From Oryza sativa Japonica Group (taxonomy: Eukaryota; Streptophyta; Magnoliopsida; Poales; Poaceae), in contig NC_089042.1 in the NCBI RefSeq assembly GCF_034140825.1, positions 22,780,001-22,844,000 of the forward strand: a stretch of 64,000 bases of DNA, read 5' to 3'. Below, piece after piece: positions 11,871 to 24,143 of this stretch (the stretch's first letter is position 1; every line of letters begins with the position of its first letter). The notes below the pieces were generated by a model. That model saw only the letters and a program-made list of their open reading frames with translations. It made no database searches and was not told where the DNA came from. The position numbers were made by a program, and so were the translations under genes.

Positions 11871-12656
11871 CCACCTCCTCGCCGTCGCCGTCGTTCCCCA
11901 CCTCCGCCGCTATCGACCACCGCCGTCTCCACAGCCGCCGCTGGCCAAGGTGAAGAGAGAGGCCGGGGGAGAGAGATATATAAGGGAGAGAGAGAGGGAG
12001 GGAGGAGGAAGAAGGGAAGGAGAGGGTGGTTGACATGTGGGGCCCACATGTCGGTGGGTCCCACCTTTTTGTTTGAATGACATGTTGGTCCTACAAATTT
12101 TTGGTTTTTGTTTTTATTCTAATGCCACGTAAGCGACACGTGGGATGAAGGCCAGGTCAACACCGCTACTTAAGCGCCACGTCAGCCAAAACCGCTTTCA
12201 AAACCGTTGAGGGAGTCAAATTGCACTGGTTTCAATAGTTGGAGGAGTCGTCCTATCTGGTTTTGCGGTTTAGGGATACGAATTAGATTCGGCCGATATT
12301 TAAGGGAGTCAAAGTGGACTTTTTCCACTTGTAAAATAGATGATTTTGCAATCTTACCGTGTACGAAGGACAGAGAACACATACAAAAGCTTAGGAATTT
12401 GAGAAGAAGACATGGGAAATATTTTTCATATATGGTGGAATCTTATGGTAAGTTTTTTTTCCAAATTCTTCATACGTTTGAACCATACAAAGCACTACAT
12501 CTACATGAGAGCCAAAGGGTAAACTATACTCTATAATTTAAATCATACGGAATTTCTCAACAATCCTTTGTTGTATTCCTGTTGGGTGAATGACAAGTGG
12601 TTCCTGCTTTCTAGAGTTAGGAGTGAACCCCACCAATCAATTGTACTGTTGTGTTA

Positions 12657-12960
12657 GGGTATCCACAATGTGCTCAAAAAACAGGTAATAAGCAATAAAT
12701 GCACCCATCCAAATAGGTAGTAGCCATTGTGGGGGTAGATAATAGCAACATCCAGGCAGTAGCGCTACTGCCGGCAGTAGAGAAATAAAATATAGCATGT
12801 GCACAGTGATTTCTAACAGTTGCACTAAAATAATAGAGTAGCAGTTATAGCCGTTATACATTTGTAGCCGTTGCAACTTGTTGCAGCAATGCTGCAACCT
12901 CATCCTCTACAAATACAAACACAACTCAAGTCATTTTTTCTGTATTTCATCAAACAAGAT
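12657..12960. other. 5' flank of the Myb/SANT-like gene, possible left end of a DNA transposon
   Basis: GGGTATCCACAATG follows a TTA at 12654-12656, which would fit a PIF/Harbinger-type end with a TTA target duplication. A partly inverted echo (CATTGTGGGGGTA) lies near 12732. I could not find the matching right end downstream of the gene, so the element is unproven. Confidence 0.35.
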
Positions 12961-12983
12961 GGATCCCCCCCAACAGAGGTTTT

Positions 12984-14138
12984 ATGCACATGCTTAGCCA
13001 AGGCTCCCAAAGCCAAGCTTCTGGAAATGGTAGCCAAAACTCCACTTCTCCACAATTCCCCTCAATATTCCCTCAAACACAGTTTTCTCAATTCTCAACA
13101 CCCACTTTTCAGAACTTCCATCCTTTTGGGGCTCCTACCAACTATCAACCATATGGCAATTCTACTCCAAGCTTCAACGGTTTTCAGCAGCAAGCACATT
13201 GGTTACAATCTACACCAATGAGTTTTCAAGGTTTTCGTCCTCCGGAAAATTGTGTGTACTCACCAAATCAAATTGTTGGGTCTGCTTCTTCCCACGGATC
13301 AGAATCAGCCTCTCAGTGCCCTGCAAGACACGAAGAGAACAATGTGGTTAATATCGAAGAGTCAAGTGACAACAGTGAAGAGGCAGGGAGGAGAGGGACA
13401 AGAGTCAACTGGACTAAAGAGGAAAACATAAGACTCCTTAGCTCTTGGCTGAATAATTCAGTGGATCCCATAAAAGGTAATGATCAGAAGTCAGAATACT
13501 ATTGGAAGGCTGTTGCTGCAGAGTTTAACAGCAATACATCTAGAAGTAACCGCAAAAGGATAGCCGTGCAATGCAAGACACATTGGGGTGGTGTTAAGAA
13601 GGAAATTGGGAAATTTTGTGGAGCTTATTCTCGAGTTAGAAGAACCTTTAGGAGTGGATACTCTGATGATATGATCATGGAAAAGGCTCATATTATTTTT
13701 AAGTCAGAAAACAATGAAAAACCTTTCACATTGGAATACATGTGGAGGGAACTGAAAGATCAACCAAAATGGCGAAGGGTCTTAGAAGAAGATAGTAAGA
13801 ATAAGAGGACTAAGATCTCTGAAACAGGTGCATACACATCATCATCCAATCAAGACACGGAGGAGGAGACCAGCCGCAAAGAGAAGCGCCCTGAGGGGCA
13901 GAAAAAAGCCAAAGCCAAGCTAAAAGGGAGGGGTAAAAATGCCGCACCTTCTCCTTTGGGGGACCAGCCATGTCAAGACTTTGTTCTTTACAATGAAGCT
14001 ATAAAATTAAAAGCAGAAGCGATGCTGAAATCTGCAGAAGCAGCATCGAAAGCAGCTGAAAGCAAAGAAGGAACAAACAAGAATGGAGAAGTATCAGACA
14101 TACTTAAGATTGTTGGACAAGGACACTTCAAATTTTAG
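12984..14138 (+). CDS. Myb/SANT-like, NAM-associated-domain protein (trihelix-like; PIF/Harbinger ORF1 type)
   Basis: Open frame of 384 aa. The N-terminal 120 residues are rich in Ser, Gln, Pro and Phe. A Myb/SANT-like DNA-binding region follows at about 137-205 (VNWTKEENIRLLSSWLNN, then KTHWGGVKKEIGKFCGAYS), then FTLEYMWRELKDQPKWRRV, a basic nuclear-localisation-like stretch (KRPEGQKKAKAKLKGRGK), and an alanine/lysine helix near the C-terminus. This organisation is typical of the large grass family found beside PIF/Harbinger transposases, where ORF1 binds DNA with the transposase; no transposase is present here. An upstream ATG at 12959 is followed by a run of seven Cs and stops after 12 codons; a run of six would join it to this frame, so the present start at 12984 may be a shortened form. 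It may be a mobilised or a stable host gene. Confidence 0.65.
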   Translation: MHMLSQGSQSQASGNGSQNSTSPQFPSIFPQTQFSQFSTPTFQNFHPFGAPTNYQPYGNSTPSFNGFQQQAHWLQSTPMSFQGFRPPENCVYSPNQIVGSASSHGSESASQCPARHEENNVVNIEESSDNSEEAGRRGTRVNWTKEENIRLLSSWLNNSVDPIKGNDQKSEYYWKAVAAEFNSNTSRSNRKRIAVQCKTHWGGVKKEIGKFCGAYSRVRRTFRSGYSDDMIMEKAHIIFKSENNEKPFTLEYMWRELKDQPKWRRVLEEDSKNKRTKISETGAYTSSSNQDTEEETSRKEKRPEGQKKAKAKLKGRGKNAAPSPLGDQPCQDFVLYNEAIKLKAEAMLKSAEAASKAAESKEGTNKNGEVSDILKIVGQGHFKF

Positions 14139-14142
14139 TGAA

Positions 14143-15800
14143 GCAAAATTGAAGAGGCATGAAGCTGTCCTGGAAAAGCTAGCTACAGAACTTACTAAAG
14201 AATAAATGATCACCAATTGATGTTGTATCCCAAGTACTTAGTGTGCCACTATGTGGGTCTATCATCAATTTGCTGCTAGGATTTAGACTTAGCAATTATT
14301 AGACTTGTGAGCTCAGTGATAAGTTTGTAGGTTTTGTAGGTCAGTAAATTTGCTCAGTTATAAGATAAGCAAGTCATGTATAAAGGATTGAAGGGGTTAT
14401 CAAAACAAACATATTGAATACATACTCCGTCATTTCCTCTATATAGCATCAGGCACTGCCAAAATTTAAAATTTAAAACTTAATTTTGAAGTTTTTTTTT
14501 CATCATTGGCATTTAAGTCATTGAGAACACATAAAAGTTTTACCCATAAATTATTATTTTTTGCTATACGCGAATGACTTATTATCCGTATTTCACCAAA
14601 TGACGAGGCATATAATTCATTAATCTATTGTTCTTCTTCTACCTTTGTTATATGTTATGTTCTTCGTTATCTTTTGTTCTTATATCCTTCTTATCCTCGG
14701 TTTTCTATCTTTATTATATTTTGTTCTCCACTAATTCTCTAATCTATATTTTATATAAAGTTATAGCCCACTAAATATCTAAAACTTAACATATAACCAT
14801 ATATAATTATTAATACACTTAAAGGATAACATGCGAGCATGCCACATCAACCCACTATCTAAAACTCATCATGCATGCATAGCAATGACATCTACAATTT
14901 ATTACATTCTAAACCTCAATATATAAGCATGCTAAATTACCATTTCTCATATTGTTTTCATACTATTTAAATCCAAACCAAACCTATCCATCAGTTTTAC
15001 GACATTTAACATATTTCATCCATATATCCCGCATCACAGAGCGGCGTTTCATCTATTTTCTTCTTAAATTATGTCTTATGTCTTTGTTACCTTATGTTTT
15101 TCGATCTTTGTTATCTTTTGTTCTTCACTGATTCCCTAATTTCTTCTTTGTTATCCTCTGTTTTTCTACCTTTATTATCTTTTGTTCTCCACTGATTCCC
15201 TAATTTCTTCTCAAATTATCTTGAGTTATCGGTGTATTTTATTGCTAATTCGTGTGATTCGCCTCGAGTTCAGGTCATAACAAGGACCTGAGTGGTTGGA
15301 AACTCAAATCGTTGCATCAATGAACTAGTATATTGCTATGTTTCTTTCTTTTTTTTTTTTGAAACTTGCATAAGTACTGAAATACTATCAATTGAAGAAA
15401 TGAAATATTCAAGCCAAAACTTTGAACCTTTCAACTTCGATTTACTTTTAAAGATTCGATTTTTTCCACATTATGTATTTTGCTATTTCAGCTGTGCGAT
15501 TGGAAACCTCCAACTGGACAGTGGGTTCTTATATGTGCCGAAAGCGAAAACTGCAGTGTGAACCCAAATGTCAATTCCAAAAGCAGTCTTTGTTCATCCA
15601 AAGGCTGTCAATCTATAACTAGAGTACCATCGTGAATTTGTGTATTTGTTCATCCAAAAACTGTCGCTGCCTTCCCTTACCCGACTAAATTGGCTATGCA
15701 ATGTTTATCAACAGATCATAACCTAGCTGTTAAGTTCCACCATCGAGGGGTGTCAAGAACTAAAAATTTCACATCAAAAGGAAGTACAGAAATGGCTAGA
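14143..15800. other. Intergenic AT-rich stretch
   Basis: The first 250 bp look like the 3' untranslated part of the Myb-like gene. The rest is AT-rich with short repeats of a TTTGTTATCTTTTGTTCTTC type (14630-15200) recurring imperfectly. No gene, clear inverted repeat or RNA gene was recognised. Confidence 0.5.
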
Positions 15801-15815
15801 ATCATGAAACTCTCG

Positions 15816-18657
15816 TCAGATTTGGTCTTCTGGAGATTCTGCACAACCATTCCCAACACATTTGGCAACGAAGTCTATTGGAGAACGGACATGAACATCA
15901 GCATCACCAGAAGTAGCATGGCCTTCTCGAGAATCCTCAGGTACATTAGCAGCAACATTGTCAGCAGGATCGACAGGAGTGTCTCCTGGTCTGGTGGTGA
16001 CCTTTATTATCAAAAATTATATAAGCACATATGGCATATTCCAAGTTTCCAACTATTCCAATTAATATAAAAACCTTGGCATTACTTACCGGATGAGATG
16101 ACAGCTCCGATGGGAACTCTGGCAATGGGGGAAGCCTAAATTGGCTAAGGTCGTGTTGCTTAGACAGAGACTGCATTCCATCAGCCAGCAAAATTCATTC
16201 ACTCAACAACTATTTGTTCTTTCTGGAAAGCGAAGATTGTTGTGCTAGTACAACTACAGTACCTGGATGGTAGATTCGAAGTAATTTTGAAATTTAATTG
16301 CGTTTTTTTTACCCTCCTGGATAATCTCTTTCAATTCTTCCACCGTAGGCTTGTGGTGCTGATCCTTCTCCTTTTCCAGCTCTTGCAGCTGCTCCTGAAG
16401 CAGCTGCAGCTGAGCTACAGACTCCCCGTTGGATCGCTGCCTTCTCCGAGGGTGTACAGTATCCAGCGATCCTAAGCCTGATGTCTCTTCCTCCTCCACG
16501 TCAGGAAACTCAGCGGATAAATCCAGGAAACCATTCATATCACTGAGGAAAAAAAGAGTTATTGGATGTGCAGTAAAAAAATGCTTATAAGTTCAGGGAG
16601 TAATTTCGCACTCAAGCAAGTTTAGGGATGTATAATACAATTTACACTATAGACAATATTAACAGCGAAGAATACTAAAAACACATAGGGTGTCCAGAAA
16701 AGACTGAACCGGAAGGAATTTTTAAGTCAAGTGTAGTAAAGAACATCTGAGAAGTTGGATGAATGTATGGAACAGCATGGCTAGGAAATCAGAATCACAA
16801 TGTTTACTTATTTGCAGATTCTGGCTCTACACCCATGAAGATGACCTGCGCATCAGGTGATGCTCTTGGATATTCTGTTATATCAATAATTGCTTCCTCA
16901 ATACTGCTCAGGGAATCAGACGCAAGAGTGAGGGAAAGCACTCGCAGTACTCTTGCCTTGGACAGAATGAACTCTATAAAGTGCATCTCATTATTGAGGC
17001 AATAAACCTTCTTCATGCGCACAACATGAAGTTTGGCAAACATATGATTGATCCACTGAGCATTCAAGAACACATCATTTGCTTCCATTTCCTGGGCACC
17101 CTCACTCCAATTCTGTAGGAAAGCACAAAAGTATTGCCATCAACTTGTCATCTTGAAACAAAGTTAAGGGAAAAGCAGCTTGTGAGCTAAAGTTCAGCAT
17201 TTACCCAAACATCGAGTTCTTCAAGAACAGGCGCACTTCTAAGTAGGCAGAAAATAGCCAAGATGTGAGACATCATACAAAAATTCACTCCAAGGATTAA
17301 GCTTCTAAGGTTCTCAAACAGGAACGGCAATCGCTCCAGCACGTCAACTTCAGTTGACTGGAAAAAAATTTACAGTGTTAAACATGATATCGACGTAAAA
17401 AAGTGACAATAAGTAGTCAGTTTCTATATAATATTGTCTATTTCACTCATCTCTTTTCTGATTACTGTCAGGTTAACCAATTGAACACTTCATAAAAAGT
17501 AATCTTAAGCACCACACAGAATATCTTCTGACAAAACTTCTGTACAAAATCTCAAAGTCCTTGAAATTGGTAAAGTTCTGCTTCTGCAACAGTTGTAACA
17601 AATAAAGTCTTTACAGATTCTAAGGACATCATTAATTACTAAGGGCTTGATTGGGTTCCCCCAATCAGGCCAGAAGAGTTCAAATAAACAAATTGCATAA
17701 ACAACTACACTGCCTTTCCTTCAATCACTACTCAGCCATTTGGGGTAAAACAAAAAGATCTGTAAGCATAATGAACACGAATCGAATTGATGCAATGATG
17801 AAGTGAGCCAGAGGGTTTACCAACATGCAATTGCAGTAGAAAGTGAGCTTGGTGACTCGCGCCATCCCCGTCAAGTATTTGGCATAATTCAGGCCAAAGA
17901 GACAACATTCCTCCAGCCGTGGAAGGTCTTCCATCCGGCCACCATATTCAGAGCCAAGAGCTATCGTCAATTTCCGCAGATTGGAAGCCCGAATCACCCA
18001 ATCTTCGTCGGGTCCATCTCCAATGAGCACTACGTCGATGAGAGTCACCTCCTGGAGCACCGGCGATGCAGCAATCAGGGTGGCCAACCCCCTTCCCCCG
18101 TGCCTCTGAACTTTGACCACCGAGAGGTACATCGTCTTCAGATTCGGGAACCCGGCGAACTCAGTGGGCACGTGCGGGAGGCCGCAGCAGTGGAGTCTCA
18201 GCGAGGTGAGCTCGCGAAAGGAGAAGAGGCAGGAGTTGAGCTTGCTGTTGATGTACGTGTACCGGAGGGTCAGCTCCAGGTCGCGGAGGCCGCCGCCGCC
18301 ACCGCCGCGGGAGAGGCGGAGGAGCCAGTCGTGGAAGGCGGTAGGGGACCAGGAGCGGTCGCGCGTGGCGAGGCGGAAGGAGCGGGCGGGCGCGGTGCGG
18401 CGGAGGAGCAGCGCGTCCACGTCGGAGGCGCTGATGCCGGGGCTCCGCGTGAGGTCGACGGTGGGGAGCGACTCCCAGCGGCGGCGCCACGATCGGGACA
18501 GCGCGGAGGTGCGGACCACGTCGTGGATGTGGAGGCGGGAGAGGATGCTGTCGAGGACGTCGAGGGGGAGCGAGCCCAGGGCGTCCGGCGCTGGCCCGAC
18601 GAGCCGCCGCTGGCCGCTCGGCGGCGGCGGCGGCGGCGGCGACTGCACGTCCGCCAT
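15816..18657 (-). CDS. F-box/LRR/FBD-like protein with C-terminal coiled coil, type C (open)
   Basis: Inferred exons: 18657-17821, 17357-17205, 17112-16808, 16542-16263, 16170-16090, 16001-15816, together 1842 nt or 613 aa, with every junction in phase. Exon 1: proline-rich N-terminus, F-box at about 28-66 (SLPLDVLDSILSRLHIHDVV), then LRR strands. Exon 2: LRR. Exon 3: FBD-like NNEMHFIEFILSKARVLRVL. Exon 3 ends AA, followed by a GTAAAC donor; exon 4, after TTTTTTCCTCAG, starts with T, giving Asn and running on into an acidic segment and a heptad-rich Gln/Glu/Leu helix (LQLLQEQLQELEKEKDQ), predicted to be a coiled coil. Exons 5-6 give a Pro-rich and acidic tail ending at a TGA. F-box proteins of this kind recruit substrates to SCF ligases; the coiled-coil tail could be a dimer or substrate surface. 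No lesions seen. Confidence 0.85.
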
Positions 18658-18769
18658 TTCTTCCCCAGAATCTGCCGTCCCGTTCCGTTCCCCGCGCTCG
18701 GAAACCTAACCGCCCTTGAGCCCTCCTGCTTTTGTTGCGGCGGACTTGCGAATGTGTCTTGATCCCGTG

Positions 18770-19990
18770 GGCCGAATTCGGTTGGGTTGGGCCGTCTCTC
18801 CGAGAAAAAAGAATAAGACGCTAGTAGGCCCTCCGGATAGGCTAACATGGGCCACGCGGTCCGCTACTCAAGCGGCCTAACATATGTTGGACCGACCATG
18901 TCTGAGATCCAAAAGCTTTGTGGAAAGACCGAATATGAGCCGAAGCTTTCGTGCATTGAGGGTTTGTTTGATAGAGTTACAACTCCACATCTTTTATAGG
19001 AGTTCAGTCAAACAGTGTTTAAAAAAAAAAGAACTAAAGAGATAAAACTGAGTTTAGACTGTTCACTTCAAACCCATCTCTTTAGAGTTAAATTTATGAG
19101 TTAGAACCTTACAAACAGGTCCTGAAAGGCACATGTTATCGCCTAGTTCTAGTCGCAGTGCTCAACGACTCAAATGAGCTCACAATACTAAGGGTTGGTT
19201 GAGTAGATGAGGAAAGAGAAGGAGAAGATATGCACAAGAAGAGTCATTAGTATATAATTAATTAAATATTAATTATTTTAAACTTAAATAGTGAATTAAA
19301 AGGTTTTTTTTAAAAAAAAGCACATCCTGCAGTTCTAAAGTCCCAAAGCGTGCTCATGAAAAATGAGAAAAAGTTTCTCAATATCTCCCTCAGTTGAACG
19401 AAGCCAGGATAAGATTGAATCATTCCACTTTTCTCAAAGAAAGATTCAACATCAGGCTTGCTATTTTGTGGCAATTTTTTTCTATTGGAACTCACCAACT
19501 AAAACCAGGATTTTTTTTGGAGGAAAAACCCAGGATGACTAACAATGTACTAGTATTAGACTCTGATATTTCAGGAATAAAATTAGATGATCTGATGTTG
19601 TCATTTGCACTGTAGACAGTTTGAGAGGTCAATGTTCAGATTCGACTGCTGGAAAGTACAAGAGGGTTATAATGACTTCTCTCCCCGAGAGATTTAGCAA
19701 TTCAGAAGCAGGAAGGACCACCACGAGAAGGCAAAAGCACAAAAAATCCAACATTTTGTTCAGTAACAATCTATTACTACTTCCACAATTCTACATCGCA
19801 CCCAGAGTTAGACTTACAATAATCATAGGTGCCGCATCCAAATAATTCTTACAATAATCGTAGCTGCTTCATCCACATAATTCAGATCTAGCGCCTGAAG
19901 TTTCAAGCTTAACTTGACTTTCTTTTTTCTTAGGAGGAGGACCAAAGCTGGGAGCCTGGGTCCTAATTCACGCAAGTTACAGATACTTCA
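18770..19990. other. Intergenic stretch upstream of the type C gene
   Basis: Between the start region of the type C F-box gene and exon 3 of the next, LINE-bearing F-box pseudogene. Mixed AT-rich sequence, short open frames only. No recognisable gene; its left part probably holds the type C promoter. Confidence 0.45.
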
Positions 19991-20559
19991 AAAATTAATC
20001 TTACTCAACACGGCTGAAGAATACCTTGGCTTGTGGAGAAGCTCGCCTATATTTTATTTTGCAAGTTCTATAACTGCCTCTTCATTAGATTTCGAACAAT
20101 CTTCAGCTAGGCAGACATCATTTTTTTCAAGATTTCTTGCCTTTGACAAAATAAACTCAATAAAATGCATCTCACTTAACTTGCACGTCATATTTCTCAC
20201 GTAAACACTTTTAAGATTGGAGAATAAGTCATCAGTCCACTGTCCATTTAGAAAATCATTATCAACTTCATCGTCTTGAGTGGAATCATCAAAGAGCTGC
20301 CAAAATCGACAATTATAACTTATATACTTACAGAAGTCTATAGAAAACTGTACTATTAAATTTTCAATTACTAACGATATTACCTTAATACGCAAAGTTT
20401 CGAGTTTAGAGGCATTCCTGATTATACAAAAAAACGACAAAACATTTGACAACAAGTGAAGACTTGTACATAACGATAAACATTTCAGATTCTTAAAGGA
20501 GCACGACAGTCCCTCCAGAACATTAACATCTCTCACCTGACATAAAGTGAAACATTAGA

Positions 20560-21500
20560 TACAAGTCAAGACAAAGTCAATACAAATTAGATTTGTGCAC
20601 TTGCCATTAGGTACTAAAATGGTCTGCTTTATGAAATTATCAATATAAAATATTTGGAATTATGAAAGTAATGAAAACATATTCAACCCAAACAATAATA
20701 ACATAACATACACACAACAACAGAAGAGAATGGACTTCAACAATCACTATTTATAAAATTGCAATTCAAAAATACTTTTTTTTTTGTATTCCTCGATGCA
20801 ACAGGATGTTCTGTAAGAAAATACTACCAAAATCTACAAATATAACGCTTCCAATTTCTTAGAATCCCTCGCAACACTGTAATTGAACCAAAAATTCTAA
20901 AAGTTGTTTTCTTACAATCGAAGGCTTTCTCTATGATCTACATGTTCAGATAAAACAGAAAACTATTATTCATTGCACTAGCATTGCTACAAAAAAAAAT
21001 GGCACAATACGGAAAATTATTTCGTCGTGTCAACAAGGCCACTTTCACACTGTGTTTGGCTGGGTTTTAAGCTCCAATCAAGTCCAAACTACCCCATCTC
21101 AGCACATTAGGCAGCCAACTCAGAACTGCCATGTTAAAACTCAATATGCCATCACCCTAGTCAACTGCCCCAGTCTCAAAATGGCTCAGTTGAGTGCCAC
21201 ATTAAAGGTGCAACATCACCATTCCATTTACTAATCTCCATGTTTTCGCCATGCGCCATGCGATCAACTAACATGGCATACAAGCTAAATGTGGCATGGT
21301 AATGTATTTGGAAGTTGACTAGGATAGTGGGATGGCAATGTATTTCACAAGCTCTGAGTTGGGCGCATAATTTGATGAAATGAGCTATTGCAGACTTGAA
21401 CTCATAATTTAAATTGGTTCTGATGATAAATTAGTTTGGTAGGATATTACATAAAGATGACATTTTGTTAATCTTAGTGCAAGAAAATCCATTGTGACTC
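20560..21500. other. Intron 1 remainder of the F-box pseudogene, left of the LINE
   Basis: AT-rich sequence from 20560 to about 21030. From about 21040 to 21370 there is a stretch with tourist-like features (CACTGTGTTTGGCTGGGTTT at the left), possibly a MITE, but no clear right end. No gene. Confidence 0.4.
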
Positions 21501-22169
21501 ATAACTTCTCTGAAACCAATAATTGAGGTGAGAAGGGCGACGAACAATGCGACCTCGCCGCGATCGTGGCCGGCGGGCTACACCTTCGCCGACGTGCTCA
21601 CTGCGGCGGCGTGTGCTCCAGAGGGCAAGCCACGCGGCGTGCTCACGGCGGCGGCGTGTGCCCCAGGGGGCAAGCCACGCGGCGGTAATAGGGCTGAGGG
21701 GGTCAGCTTTGACCAGATCAAGGGGAAGGCGCCATTGGAAGCGTTCGGAGAGGTCGCCTCCTCCTCGGCGACGGCGAACTCGTCGGCTCTTCCGGCAACG
21801 AGCCACTGCCATGAGGGCCCTTCTCCGCAATTCCCACGAGAGAAACTTGACGCGTGTTCGTTCAATATCCATGCCGATTTTGGCGCGATTCAAGAGGTGC
21901 GACCCAGCCCGCTAGCTACAGTGAGACTCGTGCAGGGGGGAGCATCCATGGCAGACACGTGGCGGTTGCTATGGGGATAAACTCGAGGACCTCTTTCCCC
22001 GAGTCTCCAGAGGCTTCCGTGAGTGGGTGTGGGTGAGAAAGGGTTCGCTCTCTCCGCAGCTAGGGTTTCCGGCGAGAAGCGAAGAAATCCGGCGATTTGG
22101 CGACTCCGCACGCCGGATCTGGAGAGTTCTGGAGAGAAGGTGTGATCACCGCACTTTCGCGCAAGTGGT

Positions 22170-24143
22170 GATGAAGCGACGTCCCCCTCCAGGCCGTCCG
22201 GATTGGCAAGCGAACAAGAGGAAGGCGATGGAGTCGGGAGACGGAGGTGGTGATTGGGGTCGACAAGCTGGAGGCGACTGGGGGAAGCAAGCTGGTGGAA
22301 GTTGGGCGCACCGTGAGGAAGAGGAACTTCGCAAGCAGCTTCTAGCAAAAGGAAATCAAGTTGTGGGAGATCCGCGTCGTCCTGGTCGCCCTGGCCAAGA
22401 GCGTAGGGATTGGGGAGATCGTGGAGCGGGGGGATCCAAGCCGGCGATGAAATGCTTCAAGTGCGGCCGTGAAGGTCATCACCAAGCCTCGTGCACAAAC
22501 CCTCCGCTCTGCTACTCCTGCCATAGCTCAGGTCATATCTCTGCAAACTTCCCTATGTTACAGTCAAAGAGAGGTGTGAAGCTATGTGGTTTTGGTATTC
22601 CGGGTCAGGGTTTCTACAGTTTGCAGGTAGATGTTTCTGATGTTGAGATGGCCAAACACCCTGTAAGAGGTATTCTGACTGTGTTGCAGGGAGTTGCTTC
22701 TGTTGAGATGATAAGAATGAGAGAGAGTTTTTGATTAATTTCCCATCAGAAGAGGTGAGAAGCAAAATTTCTACATGTAAAAGTTTCGACTTTGATACCT
22801 GTCATATCAAGGCCAGTGTGGTTGAAACAGGAATGACTGAAGATGCTATTGATGAATTGGCTGTTGTTTGGGTTAAAATCTTTGGGGTTCCTAAATTGGC
22901 TAGATCTGAAGAGCATATTAAAGCTATTGTGGAGCTTGTTGGTGAATTTGAGATGATAGATTTGAGCACTCTTAGAAGGGATGGTCCAGTCAGAGAAAGA
23001 TTAGCTTGTAAGGATCCAAGGGAACTTCACTTTGCTATCCATGTATACATTAACAAGGTGGGGTACATGATAAGGTGGGAACCAGAGGGTTATCCTCCTT
23101 ATGATAATTCACAATTCCCCCCGGATGATGGTGATGATAAGGACAAGAAGGGTAATGGTGATAATGATGACATGAATGTGGATGAAGATCAAAATACTCA
23201 AAGCCCAGCTAGAGGTAGATCAGCCCATGATAGAAGATCTTTCATGGGAGGTTCCAGAGGTGATGTTCAATCAGCCCCTCCTGCTTACAAAGGGAAAAAG
23301 GCATTGGAAGAGACATGCCTGAGTGAGACTCAGCAGTGTCCTACTAAGAGGGCTGCCTGTAAAAAACAAAGTCTGCTGGTGGTGGAAAAGGAGAGTATGG
23401 TAGATCAAGAGGGTGACTCTAAAGCAATGATAGTGTGGGAGGGAAACACAACACAAGATGTAGAATATGAATCTCAGGAGATTGATTTCCCTGTCACACA
23501 AAAATCGACTGAGGAAGGTGATAATGAGGATGTGTTGACTGGAATCTTAGAGTTTGAAAAATGTGACATTCCATCTTTATTTGACATTGCAATACAGAGA
23601 GAGGAGGAAGAGTTGGATGAGGAAGATAGCTTTCAGGAGGTTTCCTACAAAAAGAACAGACCTAAAAAATCTGAACCTGCGATCACTTCTAGAATGAGTT
23701 TGAGAAACAGAGACATGGCCTCAGTCCCCATTCCTAAGATAGCTGAGCTGCTTACTCAAAAGAAGAACCTGGAGACTGGAGGTAACTCTAACCCCTTTGT
23801 TGTTTTTCAAATTATTGATCCTGTTGAGCTGAATAGTATTGCTATAGCTGCTAATATCTCTCTAGGAAGTAATGAGGAAGAAATTGCAAATACCATTGAG
23901 ACCATTAAGGCTAAAGAGTTGGTTCAAGCTAAATTAGCTGAGATGAGATGGAAAAAAGAGAAGGAAAAGGAGATGACAGATGTTGACTCTTTATTGAGAA
24001 ATGAGAAAGAGCTCCCAGACAACATGGGGGAAGAGGTTGACAATTTAAATACCCCTTCTCAAGAGATGAATAATATGGAGATATCTTCTGAGAGTTTAGA
24101 GCTGAAGAAGAGAGGTGGTGCAAAAAAACATAAGAAAAAATGA
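22170..24143 (+). CDS. LINE ORF1, zinc-knuckle nucleic-acid-binding protein (one frameshift)
   Basis: Starts at the ATG at 22170 (MKRRPPPGRPDWQANKRK), basic and Gly/Arg/Trp-rich, with a CCHC knuckle CFKCGREGHHQASC and a second one, CYSCHSSGHISANF, whose last cysteine is replaced by Phe. The first frame stops at about 22733; the protein continues one frame over from about 22731 (VRSKISTCKSFDFDTCHIKA), a DUF4283-like conserved region, then an acidic stretch and a basic tail ending KKHKKK at 24143. The product would coat the element RNA. The last codon TGA overlaps the ORF2 start (ATGA), as in stop-start coupling. Confidence 0.85.

Larger units (their letters stand above)
10558..12326. mobile_element. 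Pack-MULE (non-autonomous MULE carrying phospholipase C-like fragments)
   Basis: Long terminal inverted repeats of about 180 bp: the left end begins GGAAAAAGTCCACTTT and the right end is its complement. A perfect 9-bp target duplication ACTTGTAAA flanks it at 10549-10557 and 12327-12335, diagnostic for Mutator-like elements. The interior is very GC-rich and has no transposase. It carries gene fragments on the plus strand (see 11023-11165 and 11535-11870). Its left end lies 129 bp upstream of the F-box start codon at 10429. Long open frames on both strands here come from GC bias and do not look like real proteins. Confidence 0.93.

Noticed and set aside
10805-12064. 419-codon open frame on the minus strand inside the Pack-MULE
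   Set aside because: Low-complexity Arg/Pro/Ser protein crossing several unrelated captured pieces and the inverted repeats; a result of GC bias.
16804-16809. TAA after the FBD-like exon taken as the end of the type C F-box protein
   Set aside because: A GT donor precedes it in the proper phase and the downstream exons continue the frame in two independent paralogues.
17803-18762. 319-codon plus-strand open frame opposite an F-box exon
   Set aside because: It is the antisense of the GC-rich first exon; similar antisense frames occur opposite every F-box exon 1 here and none has domain similarity.
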